Shown here in pieces: positions 9,216 to 18,213 of a stretch of 64,000 nt of DNA. The notes beneath the pieces are model-generated. The model was not told where the DNA came from, did no database searches, and saw only the letters and a list, made by a program, of their open reading frames with translations. Position 1 is the stretch's first letter; each line of letters begins with the position of its first letter. Where the stretch lies: assembly GCF_902825155.1 (NCBI RefSeq), contig NZ_CADEAG010000007.1, positions 44,988-108,987 of the forward strand, given 5' to 3'. This DNA comes from Bartonella taylorii 8TBB. GTDB taxonomy: Bacteria; Pseudomonadota; Alphaproteobacteria; Rhizobiales; Rhizobiaceae. The position numbers and the translations under genes are program-made.

Positions 9216-9620
9216 CTAGTACTCTCTTGCATGATTCCTTTTTAAAAAGATCATTATAATTTGTAGTATTATAAAAGTTAAAAATAATATTCCATAAAAC
9301 AATGGTATAAACGGCTGATAATCGGAATAATACCTCGTTAATATTTCGGTAAATGCTGCAACGCACCATAAAACAACTCCCCACAGTGAATACATCCAAA
9401 GTCCAATTAAGGCGATAGGATAAACAACGGCTAATATGGCTGATGCAAACTGCCACTGCCATGGCATAAGATCAAAACGCCATAGAACACCTGGAAATAT
9501 ACCAATAAGACGCACCCAATAAAAAACACTTAAACCTAAGCAAATGAGTGCTAAAAATCGCAAATAGCACTTATAAATTAAAGTGATTTTTGAAATCTGT
9601 TTTTGAAGTTTCTTTTTCAA
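9216..9620 (-). CDS. DUF6163-like integral membrane protein
   Basis: 134 residues. Four hydrophobic segments are visible (about 17-35, 56-78, 80-95, 108-125), with Trp-rich loops such as PGVLWRFDLMPWQWQFASA. The C-terminus is basic. Its start overlaps the stop of the neighbouring enoyl-CoA hydratase family gene by 4 bases (9617-9620), so the two are one operon. Proteins of this type sit in the same place beside 3-hydroxyisobutyryl-CoA hydrolase genes in rhizobia as I recall; the function is unknown. Confidence 0.75.
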   Translation of the reverse strand: MKKKLQKQISKITLIYKCYLRFLALICLGLSVFYWVRLIGIFPGVLWRFDLMPWQWQFASAILAVVYPIALIGLWMYSLWGVVLWCVAAFTEILTRYYSDYQPFIPLFYGILFLTFIILQIIMIFLKRNHAREY

Positions 9621-10663
9621 AATAATAATTCTTTTTCAACAGGTTGAAAGTAAGCATCTATCATTTCATCTGTTACAGATGAAAGTTTGTTTGGTTGCCA
9701 TTTAGGTGTTTTGTCTTTATCAATTAACATTGCACGCACACCTTCACGGAAATCATGTGAACTGATCATATGATGTGCGATGCGGTTTTCAATTTTCATA
9801 CAATCTTCCAAAGTTTGAAATAGGTTCTGTTTCATTTGTTTCCAAATAATTTTTAAACTTGTTGGAGAACGCGACTGCAAAATATCATAACATTCTTTGG
9901 CGAATAAGACCCCTTGATTACTTTTTTTATAAAGTAATTCAATACATTCCTCCAATATGTGGGTACTAAAACAAGCGCTGATAACACGACGTATTTTATG
10001 GCTTGTTTCATAGTCTTTTATAATCGCTTGTTTATCTAAAGCTAATTTAGGGTTTCCTTGCTCAATAATAGCTTTTCTAATGTATTCTAATTCAACTGCA
10101 GGAACAGCATGTGTTGCTAACCCTAAATTTAAGCAATCCCCCCATTTTATGCGTGCACCGGTCAATGCAAGATAAATGCCAAAATGATCAGGAAGAGATG
10201 GTAAAAAAAAGCTTGCGCCAACATCTGGAAAAAATCCAATAGCGCCTTCTGGCATAGCAAAGATTGTATTTTCTGTAACAATTCGGTGTGAACCGTATAT
10301 AGAAATACCTACCCCTCCTCCCATCCAAATACCGTTCAAGAAAGAAATGTAGGGTTTTGGAAAACGCTTAATGTAAGCGTTTAAGCGGTATTCATCTCTA
10401 AAATATTGGTAAGAAGAGTCTTTCTTTCCCATATGATAAATTTCTACAACATCTCCACCAGCACAAAAAGCACGCCCCTCTCCTTCAACCAAGACGCAAG
10501 AAACATCATCATCTGTTTCCCATGTATTAAGAGCTTTTTGAAAAGCAAACACCATTCGTTGATTAAGAGCGTTTAATGCTGAAGGGCGTGTGAGCTTTAT
10601 AATACCAGCATGCCCTTCTTTTGTAAAAGAGATATCATTCCCTGCTCCAAAATCAATTTGCAT
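9617..10663 (-). CDS. Enoyl-CoA hydratase/isomerase family protein, likely 3-hydroxyisobutyryl-CoA hydrolase
   Basis: 348 residues, the length of 3-hydroxyisobutyryl-CoA hydrolases rather than the ~260 of simple hydratases. These act in valine breakdown, freeing CoA from 3-hydroxyisobutyryl-CoA. Visible crotonase features: GRAFCAGGDVVEIYHMGK near 64-80 (oxyanion hole and the GGD signature), NGIWMGGGVGISIYGSHR near 110-127, and MPEGAIGFFPDVGASFFL near 137-155, with the conserved Glu and Asp. The C-terminal third (FREGVRAMLIDKDKTPKW) also matches the hydrolase branch. Substrate cannot be fixed from sequence alone. Confidence 0.85.
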   Translation of the reverse strand: MQIDFGAGNDISFTKEGHAGIIKLTRPSALNALNQRMVFAFQKALNTWETDDDVSCVLVEGEGRAFCAGGDVVEIYHMGKKDSSYQYFRDEYRLNAYIKRFPKPYISFLNGIWMGGGVGISIYGSHRIVTENTIFAMPEGAIGFFPDVGASFFLPSLPDHFGIYLALTGARIKWGDCLNLGLATHAVPAVELEYIRKAIIEQGNPKLALDKQAIIKDYETSHKIRRVISACFSTHILEECIELLYKKSNQGVLFAKECYDILQSRSPTSLKIIWKQMKQNLFQTLEDCMKIENRIAHHMISSHDFREGVRAMLIDKDKTPKWQPNKLSSVTDEMIDAYFQPVEKELLF

Positions 10664-10692
10664 TTTATCCCCGTCTTTAAATATCTATTATC

Positions 10693-11505
10693 TTATTGTT
10701 TTATTATGCTTTTTGCTCCAAATTGGGGAAATAGTTGCATGACAGCACCAATACAATACATATAAATACCTGTTACTGAAATCCCTATCTTAACCCAATA
10801 TGGAGCATTAAGCTGATAAAAGAAGGCAACAACACCAAAAGAACACCATAAGAGAAAAATTGGAAAATTAAGCCACCGCAAACGGATAACTCTTACTGGG
10901 TGAATGAAATAAATTGGTAAAAAAGATATAACTGCTGATAAGACAATAATAGTAAAAGTAATCCATTCTCTTGGATTCACTACAAAAAGCGTGAAAACCA
11001 TCATATTCCAAACTACAGGAAACCCTTTAAAAAAGTTTTCTTTGGTTTTCATTCCGGTATCTGCATAATAAATAGCTGATGAAATGACAATGATAGCACT
11101 CAATAAAAATGACAATCCTGAACCTATCAAACCACTTTGATAAAGCGCGAAAGCTGGAATTAAAACATAAGTTACATAATCAATGATATTATCTAAAAGT
11201 TCTCCAGACCATGTTGGAAGTACGTATTTAACATCAAGTTTGCGTGCAATTGGCCCGTCAATACCATCAACGAGAAGTGCAAGCCCAAGCCAACAAAACA
11301 TGGCAGTCCATTCTTTTTGAGACGCCGATATAAGGGAAAGAAATGCTAAAAATGAACCCGAGGCTGTGAGTAAATGGACAGAAAAGGCTTTTGCTTGTGG
11401 CATCGTTACTTTTTTATGGCGCAATCGATCAGCATTTGTTTTAATTTTTTTTGCTAGCTTACGTTTCAAGGTTTTCTTATCCTCGTTTTTAAAATTTTTA
11501 TCCAT
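10693..11505 (-). CDS. pcs: Phosphatidylcholine synthase
   Basis: 270 residues. Pcs condenses choline with CDP-diacylglycerol to make phosphatidylcholine in the inner membrane, a pathway restricted mainly to host-associated bacteria. The CDP-alcohol phosphotransferase motif is present in the Pcs-specific form: DGPIAR, 12 residues, G, three residues, D, three residues, D (DGPIARKLD...WSGELLDNIIDY, about 86-113). Seven to eight hydrophobic segments follow. The first 35 residues are strongly basic. It lies 30 bases upstream of the hydratase-family gene on the same strand. Choline would have to come from the host. Confidence 0.92.
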   Translation of the reverse strand: MDKNFKNEDKKTLKRKLAKKIKTNADRLRHKKVTMPQAKAFSVHLLTASGSFLAFLSLISASQKEWTAMFCWLGLALLVDGIDGPIARKLDVKYVLPTWSGELLDNIIDYVTYVLIPAFALYQSGLIGSGLSFLLSAIIVISSAIYYADTGMKTKENFFKGFPVVWNMMVFTLFVVNPREWITFTIIVLSAVISFLPIYFIHPVRVIRLRWLNFPIFLLWCSFGVVAFFYQLNAPYWVKIGISVTGIYMYCIGAVMQLFPQFGAKSIIKQ

Positions 11506-11688
11506 ATAACCAGTACGCCATTTTTTCCATGATATGATTTTAATTGTAAAAAAAAATCACAAAAAGGTTACTTTTTTATATCGCATTATTTATTACATAA
11601 TATAATAGAATAACTTCATATAATAAAAAGAGATTATTCATATAGAAATGTTAAAATATTTGATAAATGGGGAAAGGTTCAAGTAATT

Positions 11689-12897
11689 GTGACATTAAAA
11701 AGAAACGATCATAAAGATATTGCTATCATTGGTGCAGGCCCAGTCGGCATGTTAGCAGCACTTAGTCTTGCAGATAAAGGGCACTCTATTTGTCTTATTG
11801 GTCCACCTTCTCATGCAAATGAATTACGGACAACCACTCTTATGATGCCAGCAATACGTGTCCTTCAAAAACTCAATATTTGGAATATTCTTAAAGGTCA
11901 TGCAGCCGCTTTATCTTTTATTAGAATCATAGATATAACTTCTAGGATTGTACGCGCTCCTACTGTGGATTTTTCTTCTGCTGAAATTGGTGAGGAAGCT
12001 TTTGGTTATAATATTCCTAATATAGAGTTAAACAATGCTTTAGCTTGTCGTATCACACATACGCCCAATATTACAAGATTTGTTTCTTCGGCAAAATCTT
12101 TCCACCACCAAAAGAGTCATGTACGGATTACCCTTGCAGATGAGAGGGTTATTCAAACATCACTTGTTGTCGCTGCTGATGGACGCCGTTCTCTAACACG
12201 AGCGGCAGCGGGTATAGGTGTTAAACAGTGGGATTATCCACAAAAAGCACTGATTCTCAATTTTTCTCATGATTTTTCTCATCAAAATACATCAACTGAA
12301 TTTCATACAGAACATGGTCCATTTACACAGGTTCCACTACCAGGAAAAAGATCCAGTCTTGTATGGGTCGTTAGTCCTTGTCGTGCTGAAAAATTATTGA
12401 ATATGAAGGAAAAAACAATTGCAAAAGTCATAGAAGACCAGATGCAATCAATGCTTGGAAAGTTAACATTAGAAACGGCAATTCAGGTATGGCCACTTTC
12501 AGGACTTATTTCTCATCGTTTTGCTGCCAATCGAACGATTTTAGTGGGTGAAACAGCCCATGTCTTTCCTCCTATTGGAGCGCAAGGATTAAATTTAGGG
12601 TTTCGTGATGTGCAAACTTTGATTGATATTTTACCTAAGAAAATATCCAATTATAATTCTGAAATGATTGTTGCACGTTATAACAAGTGTCGAAAACCTG
12701 ATATATTGATCCGAAGTGGATCTGTTCATATGCTCAACTCTACTCTCCTTTCTAATATGTTACCTGTTCATATCGTACGAAGCCTTGGTCTCGGATTATT
12801 ACGTAGTTGCTCACCGTTACGTAATTTATTCATGCGAGAAGGAATGTATCCTGGTCACGGATTCAAAGAAATTATACAAATATTTCCGATTAAATAG
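11689..12897 (+). CDS. FAD-dependent UbiH/UbiF/COQ6-family hydroxylase
   Basis: 402 residues from GTG 11689, with GGGGAAAGG upstream. These monooxygenases hydroxylate the ring of ubiquinone precursors. The N-terminal dinucleotide motif is IAIIGAGPVGMLAALSLADKG (about 9-30), the DG motif VVAADGRRSLTRAAAG is near 162-177, and the FAD ribityl site is VGETAHVFPPIGAQGLNLGFRD near 286-307. The last replaces the usual GD by GE, which I believe is common in alphaproteobacterial members. The exact hydroxylation step cannot be told. Transcribed alone; an AT-rich gap follows. Confidence 0.88.
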   Translation: MTLKRNDHKDIAIIGAGPVGMLAALSLADKGHSICLIGPPSHANELRTTTLMMPAIRVLQKLNIWNILKGHAAALSFIRIIDITSRIVRAPTVDFSSAEIGEEAFGYNIPNIELNNALACRITHTPNITRFVSSAKSFHHQKSHVRITLADERVIQTSLVVAADGRRSLTRAAAGIGVKQWDYPQKALILNFSHDFSHQNTSTEFHTEHGPFTQVPLPGKRSSLVWVVSPCRAEKLLNMKEKTIAKVIEDQMQSMLGKLTLETAIQVWPLSGLISHRFAANRTILVGETAHVFPPIGAQGLNLGFRDVQTLIDILPKKISNYNSEMIVARYNKCRKPDILIRSGSVHMLNSTLLSNMLPVHIVRSLGLGLLRSCSPLRNLFMREGMYPGHGFKEIIQIFPIK

Positions 12898-13536
12898 CCT
12901 AAAAAATTCCATTAATATGAAAAAATAACTGATACCAATGAAGTAAACTAATGAACAATAATAACAAGAATAATATTTAATTTTGCAGATAAATTTACTA
13001 ATTAAATCAAGCAAATATAAATTATTTTATACAGTGCATAAAGCAAAAAAAGAAAAAATTATTTTAGCACCAAAACATAATAATTATTGATAAGAAAAAT
13101 ATTTCTGATTTTTACATTTTACTTAGACATTTAAACTTAAGCACTGTTTTATTTTTTACACTGTTTTTTTCACTTCTGAAAAACAAATAAAATTGGAAAA
13201 AGAAGAAATTATATGCAGGAGTTATTAAAACATTCTGATATCTCACATTCTCTTAGATAAGAATTCTTACGTAATAGATTTTTTTATATCAGAGTTGATG
13301 ATATGAGTACTGTAAAATCGTATATTTGAATAAATAACGAGATAGAAAAATTCTTTTAAAATAGTTAATTGCGTTATTTTGTTTCATAAAAAAATAAAGA
13401 AAAAAATGACTTTGGTTAAGCAATATAGATTTTCATAAGTTTTCTTCGTTAAGTATAATATTAAAATAAAATATTATTGGGAACCTGTTATCAATATAAA
13501 GGTTAATGAGTTAGTATTTTAACATATGGTAATAAG
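12898..13536. other. AT-rich gap, no supported gene
   Basis: About 640 bases, strongly AT-rich, with stops in all frames. I see no hairpin followed by T residues and no recognisable protein fragment. A 15-codon frame at 13213-13260 is too short to support. A short direct repeat (ACTGTTTTATTTTTTACACTG region, 13143-13165) is explained by low complexity. Confidence 0.6.
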
Positions 13537-13881
13537 ATGATATTAAGTAGAATTTTAAAATTAATTATTTTTTTTATAATTGTTATATGTCTATCGTCTA
13601 TAGTTACGGCTTCAATAAGTAAAGTTTTTTATGCCCCCTATTGTCAAACTTCTGCATATAGCTTCACTAAAGACATTACTAAACCAGGACAAAATTCGTT
13701 TACTGCTTCACAAATTAGAAACTGCTTCATGCAAAATGGTTTCACAAATGTTAAACGATTGCGTTTAGACGATAAAGGCATTTGGCGTGCTTTAGTAGAA
13801 TTTAAAAAGTGCTATTTTATCGTATCAGTTGATTATTCTGGAACAGTTAGCGTTCAAAATGAAAGAAAAAAATGTGATTGA
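13537..13881 (+). CDS. Small secreted cysteine-containing protein, PepSY-like, unknown function
   Basis: 114 residues. Residues 1-26 form a signal peptide (hydrophobic core IIFFIIVICLSSIVTA). The mature part has four cysteines (YC, NC, KC and the C-terminal KKC), enough for two disulfides. TASQIRNCFMQNGFTNVKRLRLDD followed by two beta-strand-like segments (WRALVEFKKCYFIVSVD, GTVSVQ) resembles a single PepSY-type fold, in which a helix is followed by strands. That similarity is by eye. Its end overlaps the next gene by 23 bases. Both sit in an AT-rich island between the UbiH-type gene and sodC. Confidence 0.6.
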   Translation: MILSRILKLIIFFIIVICLSSIVTASISKVFYAPYCQTSAYSFTKDITKPGQNSFTASQIRNCFMQNGFTNVKRLRLDDKGIWRALVEFKKCYFIVSVDYSGTVSVQNERKKCD

Positions 13882-14185
13882 TTTTAAAATCTATAGTAAT
13901 GTTGCTTCTAATAGCTATAAAAGAACTTTTTTTAAAAAAATCTTTCACTCTATTAAAGAACCAGCTTTTATTGGAAGTGTAAATGGCAGTATATCAGGAG
14001 CAATCGCAGCAATTCTTGCAACTTATGGTTATATTGCTCTGCCAGGATTTGGTCCAATTATCGCAATGGGTATAGGTATAGCATTTTCGATCGGAATAAT
14101 AATTGGTGCAATGATAGGATCAATAATGGGTATTTTGGTCGGTACATTTTGTGTTTTCATGGGAAATTTATACACATCACAATAA
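13859..14185 (+). CDS. Small glycine-zipper membrane protein, unknown function
   Basis: 108 residues from ATG 13859; an upstream TTG extension to 13829 is less likely. The first 35 residues are polar and basic (SYKRTFFKKIFHSIKE). The rest is one long glycine- and isoleucine-rich hydrophobic region with small-xxx-small repeats (GSVNGSISGAIAAI, GIGIAFSIG, IGAMIGSIMGILVG) and a central IALPGFGPIIAMG. That central motif resembles the IPGIGP motif of DUF1269/general-stress 17M-like proteins. Such sequences insert in membranes and oligomerise; pore-forming toxins and bacteriocins can look similar. The 23-base overlap with the upstream secreted-protein gene implies joint expression. Function unrecognised. 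Confidence 0.6.
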   Translation: MKEKNVIDFKIYSNVASNSYKRTFFKKIFHSIKEPAFIGSVNGSISGAIAAILATYGYIALPGFGPIIAMGIGIAFSIGIIIGAMIGSIMGILVGTFCVFMGNLYTSQ

Positions 14186-14616
14186 TTATTTCTTTGTATA
14201 AACTTCATAATAAAAAAATCGCGTTACCTTATGACCAAGGTATTAGCTAATTTATTAAAATTACTTACTTGATTTCTCATGAGACATTAAAAATCTCTGT
14301 TTTTTTAGAACCGTCTCTTGAATAAATGTAAGTGAAATATAATTATCAGTCTATAAAAGCTGCATTATTTAAGAGATATGAAATATTATTTTAGATATTC
14401 TTAGAAATGTGTAAAAAGAGTGACTTTGAACTTATAAAGTTTTCTCTCTTAATCATACTTTTTAAGCAAAGTATTGTTAGAATTATTTTAGAAAATAGCA
14501 AAACACGTATAATACAAAAACACTCTTTATCAAGCATAGCACTGCATTTACATTTTATACTTAATGTAAAGACTTTATCAAAATAAATATTTTTAAATTT
14601 ATAAAAGTTGTTTAAA
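14186..14616. other. AT-rich gap before sodC
   Basis: About 430 bases with no credible gene. A minus-strand frame at 14391-14684 is antisense to the sodC signal peptide and low in complexity. A small hairpin (TACCTT/AAGGTA, 14225-14242) lacks a T run. The sodC promoter should lie here but I cannot point to a convincing one. Confidence 0.5.
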
Positions 14617-15165
14617 ATGAATAGAAAAAAATACTCTATAAATAAAATTTTCCTTCCATTCTTAGCTTTACTAACGTTTTGCATTTATCATAATACTGTA
14701 TTAGCAAAATCTATAAAAGTAAAAATTTATGAGATACAAAAGAACAACATAAAGAACCCTATTGGTACAATTGAAATTGAAGAAAATGCACATGGTCTGA
14801 TTTTTACACCAAATTTGTCCACCTTACCGGAAGGTTTGCACGGCTTTCATGTGCATGAAAATCCTTCATGTGATACGAAAGAGGGTGTGATTGGTGGTGC
14901 TGCAGGTGGACACTATGACCCGAACCATACTTATAAACATCTTGGACCTTATAATATGAATGGTCACTTGGGTGATTTACCTGTACTTTACGTCGATGAT
15001 AAAGGCGATTCAACAATGAGTGTTCTTGCTCCACGAATTAAAAAACTTTCAGAAATTACAGGGCGCTCGTTAATAATTCATATAGGGGGAGATAATCAAT
15101 CCGATAAGCCATTACCACTTGGCGGAGGTGGTGCACGTTTGGCGTGTGGTATTATAGAAGAATAA
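14617..15165 (+). CDS. sodC: Periplasmic Cu,Zn superoxide dismutase
   Basis: 182 residues from ATG 14617. Converts superoxide to oxygen and peroxide, protecting against host oxidative burst. An N-terminal hydrophobic segment (about 12-30) ending before KSIKV is a signal peptide. Copper and zinc ligands are visible: GFHVHENPSC (two His), GGAAGGHYDP (bridging His), HLGPYNMNGHLGDLPVL (zinc His and Asp) and IIHIGGDNQSD (last copper His). The conserved disulfide pairs the Cys in ENPSC with ARLACGII at the C-terminus. The common HAGGDN reads HIGGDN here, a mild change. Stands alone between unrelated units. Confidence 0.95.
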   Translation: MNRKKYSINKIFLPFLALLTFCIYHNTVLAKSIKVKIYEIQKNNIKNPIGTIEIEENAHGLIFTPNLSTLPEGLHGFHVHENPSCDTKEGVIGGAAGGHYDPNHTYKHLGPYNMNGHLGDLPVLYVDDKGDSTMSVLAPRIKKLSEITGRSLIIHIGGDNQSDKPLPLGGGGARLACGIIEE

Positions 15166-15286
15166 GACTGACATCACGATGAACTATGAAACTATAAGAT
15201 TCTCTATAATAGTAGATTGTCCTTAAATTTAAATGATTGCAGAAAATCAATAAATTTACTTATAAATGCATTAAATAAGAATAGTA

Positions 15287-15688
15287 TCAGTACCATCCGA
15301 CAGCAATTTGCGCTTCTTCTGACATACAATCAGGTGTCCATGGTGGATCAAACGTCATGGTGACTTCAACATGTGAAATACCTTCAACTGCGCTTACAGC
15401 ATTTTCTACCCATCCTGGCATTTCACCAGCAACGGGGCACCCTGGTGCTGTGAGTGTCATTTCAATTTTTACTGAACGATCATCTTCAATATCAATACGA
15501 TAAATCAATCCTAGCTCATAAATATCAGCAGGAATTTCCGGATCATAAACTGTTTTAAGAGCAGCAATAATATCATTGGTCATACGATCAATTTCATCTG
15601 CCGGAATTGTTGATATATAGGATTTTTTATTTTCCCTTACAGTTTCAACAGATTCTGTAGAATGATGCTCTTCAATTGATTTAGCCAT
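15287..15688 (-). CDS. sufT: SUF-associated DUF59 (MIP18-like) Fe-S assembly protein
   Basis: 133 residues. DUF59 proteins help mature or deliver Fe-S clusters. The core is DIIAALKTVYDPEIPADIYELGLIYRIDI (about 38-66), with the DPEIP signature, followed by MTLTAPGCPVAGEMPGWVENAV containing the reactive Cys, and TFDPPWTPDCMSEEA. The first 35 residues are polar and variable. It overlaps the end of sufS by 8 bases and is the last gene of the suf operon. Many relatives have sufA next; here the convergent sodC follows instead. The symbol is used loosely for this family. Confidence 0.85.
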   Translation of the reverse strand: MAKSIEEHHSTESVETVRENKKSYISTIPADEIDRMTNDIIAALKTVYDPEIPADIYELGLIYRIDIEDDRSVKIEMTLTAPGCPVAGEMPGWVENAVSAVEGISHVEVTMTFDPPWTPDCMSEEAQIAVGWY

Positions 15689-16925
15689 TAAAAAATGTCC
15701 TTGCTTTTTCTAATGCTTCGACTAACTGGTCAATGTCTTCATGATTACTATACATGGCTAATGATGCACGACAAGCAGATATTAAACCAAAATGTTGTAA
15801 TAAAGGTTGTGCACAATGCGTTCCTGCACGTATAGCAACACCTTGCCTATCAATAAACATAGCGATGTCATGCGCATGAATGCCTTCTATTTCAAAAGAT
15901 ATAATAGTGCCTTTATGAGGAGAACGGCCGTAAATACACAATGATTTAACCGTTTCAAGTCTTTCATGTGCATAGGATAAAAGCGCTTTTTCATGTGCGT
16001 GAATAGCATTTCTATCTTTTTTCTCTATATAATCAATAGCAGCCGCCAATCCAATGGCTTCAGCTATAGGAGGAGTGCCCGCTTCAAAGCGATAAGGGGG
16101 AGCATTATAAAAAACCTTATCAATAGTTACATCCTCAATCATTTCCCCTCCCCCTTGAAAAGGGTGCATTTCCTCTAGCCTATATTCTTTACCATAAAGA
16201 ACGCCAATACCTGTAGGACCATAAAGCTTATGTCCCGTAAAGACGTACCAGTCACAATCAAGGTTTTGCACATCAACTGTTAAATGTACAGCAGCCTGAG
16301 AACCATCAACAAGAACAGGAATACCATTTTGGTGCGCTAGCTTAACAATCTCTTTAACAGGAGTAATAGTCCCCAATATATTGGACATATGCGTAATAGC
16401 AACAAGCTTCGTTCTATCAGTTAAAGCCTTTCTAAAATCTTCAATATGTAAGATACCATTCTCATCCACTGGTACAAACACAAGTTTAACACCTTTTTGT
16501 TCACGAATAAAATGCCACGGAATAATATTGGAATGATGTTCCATAATAGTGAGAACAATTTCATCACCTTTATTTAATTTTGACATCCCCCAACCATAAG
16601 CAACGGTATTAATAGCTTCTGTCGCACTTTTCGTAAAAACAATTTCTTTCACAGTTTGAGCATTTAAAAAAGCACGAACCGTTTCGCGAGCATTTTCATA
16701 AGATTGTGTTGCTGCATTCGATAAAAAATGTATCCCTCGATGCACATTTGCATAACGACATTGATAGAAATTATTCATCGCATCAAGCACAGCTTGCGGT
16801 TTTTGAGCAGATGCACCACTATCAAGATAAGCCAATCGCTTACCATAAACACTATGGTGCAAAAGAGGAAAATCATGCCGAATTGCTTCTACATCATAAT
16901 TTAATGTTTGTACGTTATTTCCCAT
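15681..16925 (-). CDS. sufS: Cysteine desulfurase SufS (group II)
   Basis: 414 residues from ATG 16925, chosen because AAGG lies 7 bases upstream and the gene then starts just after sufD stops; an open extension to 16955 would overlap sufD. A PLP enzyme that takes sulfur from cysteine for Fe-S cluster building. TGHKLYGPTGIGVLYG near 225 holds the PLP lysine, the cofactor His is in MEHHSN near 122, and RAGTHCAQPLL near 365 holds the active-site Cys in the group II (SufS) loop. Length is normal. Confidence 0.95.
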   Translation of the reverse strand: MGNNVQTLNYDVEAIRHDFPLLHHSVYGKRLAYLDSGASAQKPQAVLDAMNNFYQCRYANVHRGIHFLSNAATQSYENARETVRAFLNAQTVKEIVFTKSATEAINTVAYGWGMSKLNKGDEIVLTIMEHHSNIIPWHFIREQKGVKLVFVPVDENGILHIEDFRKALTDRTKLVAITHMSNILGTITPVKEIVKLAHQNGIPVLVDGSQAAVHLTVDVQNLDCDWYVFTGHKLYGPTGIGVLYGKEYRLEEMHPFQGGGEMIEDVTIDKVFYNAPPYRFEAGTPPIAEAIGLAAAIDYIEKKDRNAIHAHEKALLSYAHERLETVKSLCIYGRSPHKGTIISFEIEGIHAHDIAMFIDRQGVAIRAGTHCAQPLLQHFGLISACRASLAMYSNHEDIDQLVEALEKARTFFNG

Positions 16926-16933
16926 TTTGTACC

Positions 16934-18202
16934 TTAAACATTTTTTTCTAACCACGTACTCATAATATTTTCCAAAATAGTTTGAATATTATCCTGCTTA
17001 ATGTCTTCAATAAGCTCGAAGACAAATCCTTTAATTAAAAGTGCACAAGCTGCTTTAAAAGGAATACCGCGCGCCATGAGATAAAAGAGATGATCATGAT
17101 TAATGTTGGCAACTGTCGCACCATGACCACATGCCACATCATCAGCAAAAATTTCTAATTCAGGTTTTGCATTAAATTCTGCATCATCTGAAAGAATAAG
17201 ACTATTACAAGCCATGCGCGCATCTGTTTTTTGCGCTTTTTGAGCAACGCGTATTATTCCTTGAAAAACACCAACTGCTTTATCCGTAACCACATTGCGT
17301 ATAATTTCAGTTGAAGTTGATTTTTCTTCAACATGATGAACGTTCATTGTAAGATCGCTATGCGTTTGCCCCGATAGCAAATTTATTGCTCGTAATTGAA
17401 AATCAGCCTCTTCTCCCTGTAATTCAATATCAATTTCGTGTCGATTAAGTTGACTACCTATATTAATCACATAAAGCGATAATTTAGCTCCTTGACCAAG
17501 AACCGCACGAAATCGGCCAAACTGTGTAGAACTGAAACCACGATTTCGAATAATTATCCATGTAATATCACTATAAGCCGCAATGTCTAAAGAAAATATC
17601 GAACTGACAAAGGTATCTTTATCATTACCAATCTGATGTTCAACAAACACAGCTTGACTGTTTTTATCAATTTTTATGTCTGAAAAAATGTGGGATTGCC
17701 CACCCATTTGAATATTTTGTAATTCGATGGGAACAGCTAACTTCGTATTTTCAGGAATGTGAAAAAGCCAACCATCCGTAACAAAAGCTGTATTTAATTG
17801 TCCAATAAAATCGTCATTAGAAATAATTTGATCTATCTTTACAGGATTTTCTTTTAATGCATCTGCAAGACGTTCTACTGTAATACTTTCCATGTTTGAC
17901 GCTGTAGATGTTTTTCCATTCTTAATAGAAAAAACAATTCCTTCTGGAAATAAGGGATCAACAAATTTCCCATCATTTAGTTCTGAAAAATTATTAACAG
18001 ATTTTAATAACGTGCGAAGATTCGTATAGTGCCAACTTTCGATTTTACGTGAAGGAAGCCGTGTATTTTGAAACAATTCAATAGCTCTCTTACGGACTGC
18101 CCGCACCGCCCTATCGCCGGGTAAATTGCTTATAGATCGGTTGAAATTATTGAGTATATCTTTTTCAACCTCTAACAATTCTTGCTGTGCGTTCACGCTC
18201 AT
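16934..18202 (-). CDS. sufD: Fe-S assembly scaffold protein SufD
   Basis: 422 residues from ATG 18202, with GAGG 9 bases upstream; a TTG at 18217 overlapping the sufC stop is also open. SufD joins SufB and SufC in the SufBC2D scaffold. The N-terminal helical region includes PSRKIESWHYTNLRTLLKS, and the C-terminal beta-helix core contains RMACNSLILSDDAEFNAKPELEIFADDVACGHGATV, the conserved SufB/SufD signature with the His used at the SufB-SufD interface. The end, YLMARGIPFKAACALLIKGFV, is also typical. Confidence 0.94.
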   Translation of the reverse strand: MSVNAQQELLEVEKDILNNFNRSISNLPGDRAVRAVRKRAIELFQNTRLPSRKIESWHYTNLRTLLKSVNNFSELNDGKFVDPLFPEGIVFSIKNGKTSTASNMESITVERLADALKENPVKIDQIISNDDFIGQLNTAFVTDGWLFHIPENTKLAVPIELQNIQMGGQSHIFSDIKIDKNSQAVFVEHQIGNDKDTFVSSIFSLDIAAYSDITWIIIRNRGFSSTQFGRFRAVLGQGAKLSLYVINIGSQLNRHEIDIELQGEEADFQLRAINLLSGQTHSDLTMNVHHVEEKSTSTEIIRNVVTDKAVGVFQGIIRVAQKAQKTDARMACNSLILSDDAEFNAKPELEIFADDVACGHGATVANINHDHLFYLMARGIPFKAACALLIKGFVFELIEDIKQDNIQTILENIMSTWLEKNV

Positions 18203-18213
18203 ATTCAATGACC

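Noticed and set aside
12540..12610. GETAH instead of GDxxH in the UbiH-type enzyme as a defect
   Set aside because: I believe this substitution is usual in alphaproteobacterial members, and the surrounding FAD motif is intact.
13143..13175. Direct repeat ACTGTTTT in the AT-rich gap
   Set aside because: Short, low complexity and without neighbouring structure; expected by chance in this composition.
14391..14684. 97-codon minus-strand frame
   Set aside because: Antisense to the sodC signal peptide and the AT-rich gap, low complexity, no ribosome site.
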